A DNA stretch of 6,113 nt. Origin: Tannerella sp. GTDB lineage: Bacteria; Bacteroidota; Bacteroidia; Bacteroidales; Tannerellaceae. The notes under the pieces are model-generated. The model was given only the letters and a program-made list of their open reading frames with translations. It had not been told where the DNA came from and did no database searches. Positions 1 to 5,376 of the stretch are shown here, piece after piece (the stretch's first letter is position 1; every line of letters starts with the position of its first letter). The translations under genes were made by a program, and so were the position numbers. The stretch covers positions 1-6,113 of the forward strand of contig JAISGW010000104.1 of NCBI GenBank assembly GCA_031262895.1, in the 5' to 3' direction.

Positions 1-953
1 ATGGCCACATACGGCTCGTAGGCGGACGGATTGGCCGCCGACAAGCGCCTTCTAATCTCCAAAGCCTCCGCATATTCCTTTTCCGCTTCCGCGTACTTGT
101 GGATATCGTCATGCAGGACGGCAAGGTTGTTCAGCGTACCGGCCTTTTCCGAATCGTCCGAGGCTATCGCCAAGGCTTTTTTATAAGCGGCCTCTGCCTC
201 GGCATGATTATTTTGTCGAAAATAGTAATTGCCCAAGACGAGGAAATTATCGAAGGAAGGACATATATCCACGGCCCGAAGGTACTGCTTCTCCGCCTCG
301 GCGTACTCATTATCCATTTCAAATGCCTGCCCCTTAATGACGCGAGAGACCGCATCCTGTCGTACCTGCTCGTCATCCTGCTTCTCCTTTTCACGAAGTT
401 TGCTCTCGGGCAAGAGGCGGTGCAGCTCCTCCAGCTTGCCTTCCTGCAACAGGCGGTGTGCCTCCTCGTTTTCTTTGGATGGATTGCGAACACTTTCATA
501 ATATTTCTTTGCTTCTTCCAACTGGGCGGTCAAACGGTCTTTTTCCTTTGTTACTTCATCGATGCGACGATATAGTTCGAGTTCGCGGGATGGGTCATTC
601 GTTTGCGCCTGTTGCGCTAACAACTTATCAAGTTTCCGAGAGTTTTCCTTGACGAGTTTGTTTGTTTCAGGGTCAGCATAGTAATTAATAATGTCTCTTC
701 CGGCCACATTACAGCCGGTCACATTACCACCGACGGTCACGCCGCCGGACATCTTGCCTATATGATTATCCGTCTTTTGCCCCGCTTTGGAGCCGGAAGA
801 ATTAACCCACCAACCCGCAAGAGCTAAAGCAATGGATGTAATGCCTCCACCGCCAATACATGTTTTCCACTCTATTGTTCCCGTGAAATACAAGGTGAGC
901 AAGGCAGCAATGGCAAGCAGTGCAATGATGGTAAGGATAGCTTTCGCTTTCAT
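1..953 (-). CDS. Membrane-anchored TPR repeat protein, C-terminus beyond the window
   Basis: An open frame runs without a stop from ATG at 953-951 to the left edge: 317 codons plus two bases, so the C-terminus is missing. Residues ~5-24 and ~33-50 are two hydrophobic helices joined by a short loop (membrane hairpin or signal-anchor). Residues ~70-88 form a Gly/Val-rich patch (GGVTVGGNVTGCNVAGRDI). Residues ~98-200 are charged, with coiled-coil character. TPRs follow at about 203-236, 237-270 and 272 onward; the last ends 'YAEALEIRRRLSAANPSAYEPYVA', the longer (~42-residue) kinesin-light-chain-like repeat type often found in long tandem arrays. TPRs bind proteins, so a scaffold role is inferred; no catalytic domain is visible. 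The promoter at 977-1006 leaves a leader of about 15-20 bases, which supports this start. Its 5' third is more AT-rich than the plus-strand genes, a mild hint of different origin. Specific function unknown. Confidence 0.88.
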   Translation of the reverse strand, partial: MKAKAILTIIALLAIAALLTLYFTGTIEWKTCIGGGGITSIALALAGWWVNSSGSKAGQKTDNHIGKMSGGVTVGGNVTGCNVAGRDIINYYADPETNKLVKENSRKLDKLLAQQAQTNDPSRELELYRRIDEVTKEKDRLTAQLEEAKKYYESVRNPSKENEEAHRLLQEGKLEELHRLLPESKLREKEKQDDEQVRQDAVSRVIKGQAFEMDNEYAEAEKQYLRAVDICPSFDNFLVLGNYYFRQNNHAEAEAAYKKALAIASDDSEKAGTLNNLAVLHDDIHKYAEAEKEYAEALEIRRRLSAANPSAYEPYVA

Positions 954-976
954 AACAAATATCGTTTATTATCCCG

Positions 977-1006
977 CAAATATACAACATTTCAACCACA
1001 AGCAAA
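977..1006 (-). promoter_or_regulatory. Bacteroidetes-type promoter for the TPR gene
   Basis: Read on the minus strand, TTTG (1006-1003) is followed after 18 bases by TATATTTG (984-977). This matches the Bacteroidetes housekeeping sigma consensus (TTTG, about 19 bases, TAnnTTTG) at all conserved positions. Transcription would begin near 970, giving a short leader before the ATG at 953. There is no strong Shine-Dalgarno; the leader is AT-rich, as is usual in this phylum. Confidence 0.72.
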
Positions 1007-1013
1007 GAAGTCC

Positions 1014-1076
1014 CTACCCCTCTCCCAAGGAGAGGGGGAAAGCCCTCCGGGCAATCAAGACGGCGGGGAGAAGGGT
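1014..1076. repeat. GC-rich intergenic hairpin element
   Basis: A perfect 9-bp inverted repeat, CCCCTCTCC (1017-1025) and GGAGAGGGG (1029-1037), closes on a 3-base loop. A small second hairpin, GCCC-TCC-GGGC, lies at 1042-1052. A near-copy of the right arm, GGGAGAAGGGT (1066-1076), could pair instead with 1016-1026 with one mismatch, so two mutually exclusive folds exist. Similar C/T-rich, G/A-rich hairpin sequences are frequent between genes in Bacteroidetes, so this may be a dispersed REP-like element; that is recalled, not searched. It lies upstream of both divergent promoters and has no U-tract, so it is not placed or built as a terminator for either gene. Confidence 0.55.
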
Positions 1077-1078
1077 GA

Positions 1079-1092
1079 AGAGTGGAGAGTGG
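1079..1092. repeat. 7-bp tandem dimer AGAGTGG
   Basis: Two perfect head-to-tail AGAGTGG units (1079-1085, 1086-1092), followed by a degraded AGATGG. It sits between the GC-rich hairpin and the CATAACT repeats and is probably part of the same composite repeat region. Confidence 0.5.
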
Positions 1093-1114
1093 AGATGGCT
1101 ACGCCCTAATAATT

Positions 1115-1156
1115 CATAACTCATAACTCATAACTCATAACTCATAATTGATAATT
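1115..1156. repeat. Short tandem repeat, CATAACT x4 plus two degenerate units
   Basis: Four perfect 7-bp CATAACT units (1115-1142) are followed by CATAATT (1143-1149) and GATAATT (1150-1156). The block is flanked by GGCTACGCC (1097-1105) and GCCTACGGC (1157-1165), each a 3-bp hairpin. It lies just upstream of the rightward promoter. The copy number could vary by slippage, and the AT-rich block could act as an upstream promoter element, but neither effect is shown by the sequence. The units are far too short and lack spacers for CRISPR. Confidence 0.8.
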
Positions 1157-1173
1157 GCCTACGGCGAACTTCG

Positions 1174-1204
1174 TTTCATAACTTCTAATTAATACGTAAG
1201 TTTG
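1174..1204 (+). promoter_or_regulatory. Bacteroidetes-type promoter for the DUF2156-GH3 operon
   Basis: TAAGTTTG (1197-1204) fits the TAnnTTTG -7 box. TTTC (1174-1177), 19 bases upstream, matches the -33 TTTG in three of four positions. The predicted start near 1211 gives a leader of about 20 bases, which contains the purine-rich AAAGAGG (1217-1223) ribosome-binding stretch 7 bases before the ATG at 1231. Confidence 0.68.
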
Positions 1205-1230
1205 CCTTCAAATTAGAAAGAGGATAATTT

Positions 1231-2148
1231 ATGTCCATACCTTTTAAGGCCATTACCTTGGCCGACAAAGAAGCAATAACAGCTTACACTTTGAATAGCC
1301 CTTTCCAAAACTGCGACTATTCCTTTGCCAACATGTGCAGTTGGCGTTTCCTATACGGCAGCGAATACGCTATCTATGATGAGATGCTGCTGGTGCGTTT
1401 CTGGATAGAAGAGAAACGCGACCGCCCCGTATACATGTGTCCGGTGAGCCGGCACTGCCTTGACGAGGCCGTCAGGCTGCTGGAGGAAGATTCGCTGGCA
1501 CACGGCCATCCGCTTTGGCTGTTAGGCGTCACCGACGAGTCGCGCAAGGTTTTGGAACGCGACTACCCCGGCGGGTTCCGTTACATACCCGACCGCAACT
1601 ATTCCGATTATATCTATCTGCGCAGCGACCTGGCCGGGCTTTCGGGCAAACGTTACCAGTCCAAGCGCAACCACGTCAACCGTTTCCGGAACTTGTACGA
1701 TTACCGCTACCTTCCCATCACGCCCGAGCTGGTGCCGCATTGCCTCGAGCTGGAGGCCAAGTGGTTCGTCGCCAACGAGGAAAAGGAAGGGGCCGGACCG
1801 CTCTCCAACGAGCGCCGTTCGCTCACATTTGCCTTAGCGCACAGCGAGGAGCTGGGCTTGCAGGGCGGCGCCATCTGCGTGGAGGGGGAAATCATCGCCT
1901 TCTCTTTCGGCGCCCCCATCAACGCCAACACCTTCGGCGTGCATGTGGAAAAGGCCGACGTCCATTACGAAGGGGCATACAGCGTCATCAACCAGGAGTT
2001 CGCTTCCCACATCCCAGCGCAATACACTTACGTCAACCGGGAGGAAGACCTGGGTATCCCCGGCTTGCGCCAAGCCAAACTTTCCTACCACCCTGCCATT
2101 TTGTTGGACAAATATACGGCCATCAAGAAGCCCGTAGCGGAACTGTAA
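1231..2148 (+). CDS. DUF2156 / LPG-synthase C-terminal domain protein (predicted aminoacyl- or acyltransferase fold)
   Basis: 305 residues with no signal peptide or membrane segment, so predicted cytoplasmic. It resembles the phosphatidylglycerol lysyltransferase C-terminal domain family (PF09924, DUF2156), a double GNAT-like fold; unlike full MprF it lacks the membrane flippase part. Visible family-like marks are a basic segment at residues ~138-152 (SGKRYQSKRNHVNRF), a 'GGAICVEGEIIAFSFGAP' strand pair typical of GNAT cores, and a C-terminal motif at ~267-288 with YVNREEDLG, GLRQAK and SYHP. The family moves an aminoacyl or acyl group, but the substrate of the stand-alone Bacteroidetes members is not established, so no reaction is assigned. 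The start is supported by AAAGAGG 7 bases upstream and the promoter at 1174-1204. It is the first gene of a probable two-gene operon, ending 9 bases before the GH3 fusion gene. Confidence 0.88.
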   Translation: MSIPFKAITLADKEAITAYTLNSPFQNCDYSFANMCSWRFLYGSEYAIYDEMLLVRFWIEEKRDRPVYMCPVSRHCLDEAVRLLEEDSLAHGHPLWLLGVTDESRKVLERDYPGGFRYIPDRNYSDYIYLRSDLAGLSGKRYQSKRNHVNRFRNLYDYRYLPITPELVPHCLELEAKWFVANEEKEGAGPLSNERRSLTFALAHSEELGLQGGAICVEGEIIAFSFGAPINANTFGVHVEKADVHYEGAYSVINQEFASHIPAQYTYVNREEDLGIPGLRQAKLSYHPAILLDKYTAIKKPVAEL

Positions 2149-2157
2149 ACGAAGCAA

Positions 2158-5040
2158 ATGAAACTTTTCGCCTGCCTTTTTCTTTCATTCATTCCCCTTT
2201 TCCTGCACGCCCAGAAGGAGCCGAGGCTTTATTGCGCGGTCGATTCGGTCAAGATGAACCATTGGGCGGATTCCGTGTTCGACGCCCTAAGCTACGACGA
2301 ACGCATCGGGCAACTCTTCCTGCTCGTTGGCAAGCCGGAATCGGAGGCCCGCAATCTGAAACGGCTGAACTTCTACTTAGACTCGCTCCATGTGGGAGGC
2401 TTCCTCTTTTCCAAAGGTTCGCCCCGCCCGCAGGCAGAACTGACGAACCGCCTGCAACGCAAATCGAAGGTGCCCCTGTTCATCGCCTTGGACGGGGAAT
2501 GGGGCCTGTCCATGCGCCTGACCGGCACGACCCGTTTCCCCCGCAACATGATGCTGGGTGCCATTGCCGACGACAGCCTGATTACAGCCTACGGGAAAGA
2601 AGTGGGGCGCCAATGCCGCGAGATGGGCATACAAATCAACTTCGCCCCCTCGCTCGACGTGAACAGCAACTACGCCAATCCGGTTATCGGCACCCGTTCT
2701 TTCGGACAAGACCCCAAGATGGTAGCCGAAAGGGGACTGGCATACGCGCGCGGCTTGGAAAGCGAAAACGTCTTTTCCGTGGCCAAGCATTTCCCCGGGC
2801 ACGGCGATACCTCGTCCGACTCGCATTATACCCTGCCCGTAGTGCCGCACAAGCGGGCGCGCCTCGACAGCGTGGAACTATTCCCCTTCCGCCGCTATAT
2901 TGATGCGGGCTTCGTAGGCATCATGACAGGACATCTCTATGTCCCGGCTTTGGACAAAAGGCCCGGATACCCGGCCTCCCTCTCCAAGCCCATCGTCACG
3001 GATTTATTGAAAGACAGTTTCGGCTTTAAAGGCTTGGTCTTTACCGACGCCTTGGCCATGCGGGGCGCTTTGCCGAAGAGGAAGGATCGCAAAATTGCCG
3101 ACAACCCCTCGGTGCGGGCTTTTCTGGCGGGCAACGATATACTTCTCTCACCGGCGGCACCCATCAACGACTTCAAAATTTTCAAGGAAGCCATTGCCTC
3201 TGGCCTGATTGATATAGAAGATGTGGAAGCCCGCTGCCTGAAGATTCTCCGTTACAAATACATCGCCGGGCTGAACGCCTGGCATCCCATCCGTTTGGCC
3301 GGCTTGTACGAGCGTATCAACACCCCCCATGCGGCCTGGCTGGCGGACAAGCTGAACGCCGAAGGGATGACCCTGCTTAAGAACGACTCCCTCCTGCCCC
3401 TGAAAGGTCTGGACAAGCAGCGGATTGCCGTCCTCTCATTGGGCGAACCGGCATCGAACGATTTCCAGCGGACGCTGGCCCGCTATGCGAAAGTGGACGC
3501 CTTCAGTCTGGGACGCCGGGCCACCCCAGCCGAGCGGCAAGCCGTTTTCAAAAAACTGGCGGCCTACGACCTCGTCATCTGCGGGGTCTTCACCGTGCGT
3601 ATCCCGGAAAGTGAGCAGCTCAAGCTGTTGGCCGCGAAGAAAAATTTGGTACTGGCCTTCTTCACCCGTCCTTATTTCTGCGACGAGTATAAGACGACGG
3701 TAGGACGCGCCAAAGCTTTGGTCATGGCTTATGAGAACAGCCCGCTCTCGCAGCAATACGCCGCCCAGCTCATCTTCGGCGGCATTGCCGCCCGGGGCAA
3801 ATTACCCGTCGACATACCCGGCCTGTTCCATATTGGCACCGGCTTGCAGACGCCCAAGACCCGGCTCGGCTACCAGGAGCCGGAAGAAGTGGGGTTCAAT
3901 GCCGCCAAGCTTTCCCGCATCGACTCCATAGCCAACCAAGGCTTGCGCGCAAAAGCCTATCCCGGTTGCCGTGTCCTGGTGGCCAAAGACGGCTGGGTCG
4001 TTTACGACAAGGCTTTCGGATACGAGGATTACCTAAAGAAACAGGAAGTGACGCCGGACGCCCTTTACGACTTGGCCTCTGTGACAAAGACAACAGCCAC
4101 CCTGCCGGCCCTCATGCTGCTATACGACCGTGACAGCTTCCGCCTCGGCGATAAATTGGGCGAGCATTTGCCTTATGTGCTCGGTTCCAACAAGCAAAAC
4201 CTGTCCATAGAAGATTTGCTTTACCACCAAGCCGGATTAGAAGCCTCCCTGCCCTACGCGCTTTATCGGCGCGCCTCGGTAAAAAAACAGGCGGCAAAAG
4301 GTTATAATATGGAAGTGGCGCGGCATTTCTTCATCAGCGACAGTTTCCCCGGTACACTCCGCCAAGCCATCTGCCGTTCGCCCCTTTCTGTCCGGGGCAG
4401 ATACAAGTACAGCGACCTCGGGTTCCTGCTTTTGGCCGACATGGCCGAACATCTGGCCGGGATGCCGCTCGACAGCTTCCTGCGAAAGAACTTCTATGAC
4501 AGGCTGGGCGCCGAACGTCTATGTTTCCGCCCTCTCAGGCGTTTCGATACCCTGCAAATCGTGCCCACCGAAGATGACAAAATACTGCGGCACCAAGTCT
4601 TGCGTGGGTACGTGCACGATGAAGCGGCCGCCTTCATGGGAGGTGTGGCCGGCAATGCCGGACTCTTCGGCTCTGCCGACGACCTGGCCAAACTCCTCCA
4701 ACTTTACCTCAACGGAGGCAGCTATGGGGGGGAACGTTTCGTTTCCGACAGCACCATGCGCCTCTTCACCCGAAGCAAAAGCCTGCATTCACGGCGAGGT
4801 TTGGGTTTTGACCGGCCTGCAACCCATTCGCACCTCTCGCCTTGCGGAGCTTTGACACCGGCCTCCACCTACGGGCATACCGGATTCACCGGTACCTGCT
4901 TTTGGGTAGACCCCGACAATCGGCTGATTTATATTTTCCTTTCCAATCGGGTCAATCCCTCTCGCGCGGACAATAAACTGGTACGCCTCGGCATACGCAG
5001 CCGCATCCAAGACGCCATCTATCGCGCCCTTGGAAAATGA
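2158..5040 (+). CDS. Exported GH3 beta-N-acetylhexosaminidase / class C beta-lactamase-like serine hydrolase fusion
   Basis: 960 residues. An N-terminal signal peptide likely ends after A18 (FLHA-Q), so the protein acts in the periplasm or outside. Residues ~30-365 are a GH3 N-domain of NagZ type: substrate-binding DGEWG at 112-116, the KHFPGHGD motif from K210 with the D221/H223 acid-base dyad, and FTDAL with D297 as the expected nucleophile. Residues ~375-570 look like a GH3 C-domain (LLKNDSLLPL onward). Residues ~585-955 are a beta-lactamase/penicillin-binding-like serine hydrolase: S641-V-T-K644 (SxxK), Y751-S-D753 (YxN equivalent) and H907-T-G909 (KTG equivalent). All catalytic positions appear intact. 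NagZ-type enzymes release GlcNAc from muropeptides; the hydrolase half could be a peptidase, esterase or amidase, so a two-step role in peptidoglycan turnover is inferred. True beta-lactamase activity should not be assumed. The start lies 9 bases after the DUF2156 stop, so the gene is probably co-transcribed. A G7 run (4726-4732) is the longest homopolymer noticed. Confidence 0.93.
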   Translation: MKLFACLFLSFIPLFLHAQKEPRLYCAVDSVKMNHWADSVFDALSYDERIGQLFLLVGKPESEARNLKRLNFYLDSLHVGGFLFSKGSPRPQAELTNRLQRKSKVPLFIALDGEWGLSMRLTGTTRFPRNMMLGAIADDSLITAYGKEVGRQCREMGIQINFAPSLDVNSNYANPVIGTRSFGQDPKMVAERGLAYARGLESENVFSVAKHFPGHGDTSSDSHYTLPVVPHKRARLDSVELFPFRRYIDAGFVGIMTGHLYVPALDKRPGYPASLSKPIVTDLLKDSFGFKGLVFTDALAMRGALPKRKDRKIADNPSVRAFLAGNDILLSPAAPINDFKIFKEAIASGLIDIEDVEARCLKILRYKYIAGLNAWHPIRLAGLYERINTPHAAWLADKLNAEGMTLLKNDSLLPLKGLDKQRIAVLSLGEPASNDFQRTLARYAKVDAFSLGRRATPAERQAVFKKLAAYDLVICGVFTVRIPESEQLKLLAAKKNLVLAFFTRPYFCDEYKTTVGRAKALVMAYENSPLSQQYAAQLIFGGIAARGKLPVDIPGLFHIGTGLQTPKTRLGYQEPEEVGFNAAKLSRIDSIANQGLRAKAYPGCRVLVAKDGWVVYDKAFGYEDYLKKQEVTPDALYDLASVTKTTATLPALMLLYDRDSFRLGDKLGEHLPYVLGSNKQNLSIEDLLYHQAGLEASLPYALYRRASVKKQAAKGYNMEVARHFFISDSFPGTLRQAICRSPLSVRGRYKYSDLGFLLLADMAEHLAGMPLDSFLRKNFYDRLGAERLCFRPLRRFDTLQIVPTEDDKILRHQVLRGYVHDEAAAFMGGVAGNAGLFGSADDLAKLLQLYLNGGSYGGERFVSDSTMRLFTRSKSLHSRRGLGFDRPATHSHLSPCGALTPASTYGHTGFTGTCFWVDPDNRLIYIFLSNRVNPSRADNKLVRLGIRSRIQDAIYRALGK

Positions 5041-5104
5041 ATGTCCGGGGTTCCGAAGCCGCCCCAACGCATACCCATCATTCATGATTTCCCGTTCATA
5101 ATTG

Positions 5105-5112
5105 TATATTTG
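5105..5112 (+). promoter_or_regulatory. -7 box of a probable promoter for the small ORF and xth
   Basis: TATATTTG matches TAnnTTTG exactly. The upstream -33 region is weak: only TTCA (5081-5084) lies at about 20 bases, and a better TTTC (5088-5091) is only 13 away. Initiation near 5119 would leave a leader of about 34 bases with AGGAAAAGAGA before the ATG at 5153. Just upstream is a 5-bp inverted repeat, ATCAT-TC-ATGAT (5077-5088), in an operator-like position; its role is unknown. Confidence 0.55.
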
Positions 5113-5152
5113 TGGCCTGAACAAGTTATATGGCAGGAAAAGAGACACCACT

Positions 5153-5367
5153 ATGAACGACGAATTTGCTTTGGACTATACGAAAGTCTATTCATCCGCC
5201 GACTATTTGAGTTGGTTAGACAACATGATTAACGTACATAAGGGGGATTGTGAAGTATTCAGCGCCCCCTTCGACGTACGCCTGCCAAAAAAGGCGAACG
5301 CGTCCCCGTCCACATTTTTAATAATAATGAGGCCATCGACTTGGAAGGCGTTTTCCCCGACAATTAA
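5153..5367 (+). CDS. Small unrecognised protein, apparently decoded through a -1 frame change
   Basis: The ATG at 5153 follows a purine-rich AAGAGA (5140-5145) and a -7 box at 5105-5112. The first frame gives 47 convincing residues (MNDEFALDYTKV, SADYLSWLDNM, then APFDVRLPKK). Continued in that frame the sequence becomes poor (Ser/Pro-rich, ATA-ATA codons) and stops at TGA 5378-5380, for 75 residues. Moving to the -1 frame at the A run gives a natural-looking tail, GERVPVHIFNNNEAIDLEGV then FPDN, stopping at TAA 5365-5367 for a 71-residue acidic protein that ends 9 bases before xth. No domain is recognised, and no signal peptide or membrane segment is seen. The frame change may be programmed slippage, a real one-base deletion (making this a pseudogene), or an A6-for-A7 sequence error. 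The coordinates given are those of the shifted product. The gene's reality is fairly secure; its decoding is not. Confidence 0.62.
5287..5293 (+). promoter_or_regulatory. Candidate -1 ribosomal slippery heptamer A_AAA_AAG
   Basis: In the frame of the 5153 start the codons read CCA AAA AAG GCG, so A_AAA_AAG is phased exactly as X_XXY_YYZ, the heptamer used by E. coli dnaX. It lies at the point where coding sense moves to the -1 frame. GCC (5284-5286) and GGC (5293-5295) could close a 3-bp stem around the run. No strong downstream hairpin or closely spaced internal Shine-Dalgarno is evident, which weakens a programmed-event reading. Confidence 0.45.
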
Positions 5368-5376
5368 ATTTCTAAA

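Noticed and set aside
99..575. Plus-strand open frame of 158 codons opposite the TPR gene
   Set aside because: The minus strand has an uninterrupted 317-codon frame with clear TPR motifs and a promoter. The hydrophobic plus-strand product is the antisense of charged TPR codons.
1115..1156. CRISPR array
   Set aside because: The units are 7 bp, directly abutting, with no spacers and no cas genes.
1515..2903. Long plus-strand open frame of 462 codons crossing two genes
   Set aside because: It is Arg/Pro-rich low-quality sequence in another frame of two well-supported genes and spans their junction. It is a GC-driven shadow.
5047..5065. GGGG/CCCC hairpin after the GH3 fusion stop as a terminator
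   Set aside because: The stem is short with a bulge and is not followed by a T-run, so it is not supportable as an intrinsic terminator.
4789..5151. Minus-strand open frame of 120 codons over the end of the GH3 fusion gene
   Set aside because: It overlaps the catalytic HTG region of the fusion gene antisense, has no recognisable motif and shows no promoter evidence.
5102..5152. Upstream TTG start extending the small ORF to 5102
   Set aside because: It would place the start codon inside or before the -7 box TATATTTG, so the transcript would not contain it. ATG 5153 has a better-placed purine-rich leader.
5041..5232. Open frame starting directly at the GH3 fusion stop (TGAATG)
   Set aside because: The stop-start contact is tempting for an operon, but the sequence is Arg/His-rich, overlaps the promoter and the better-supported small gene in another frame, and has no ribosome-binding site suited to it.
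5240..5271. AAGGGGG/CCCCCTT inverted repeat as a frameshift stimulator
   Set aside because: It is a perfect 7-bp stem, but it lies upstream of the slippery heptamer with an 18-base loop; -1 stimulators are normally downstream. It is probably a coding coincidence.
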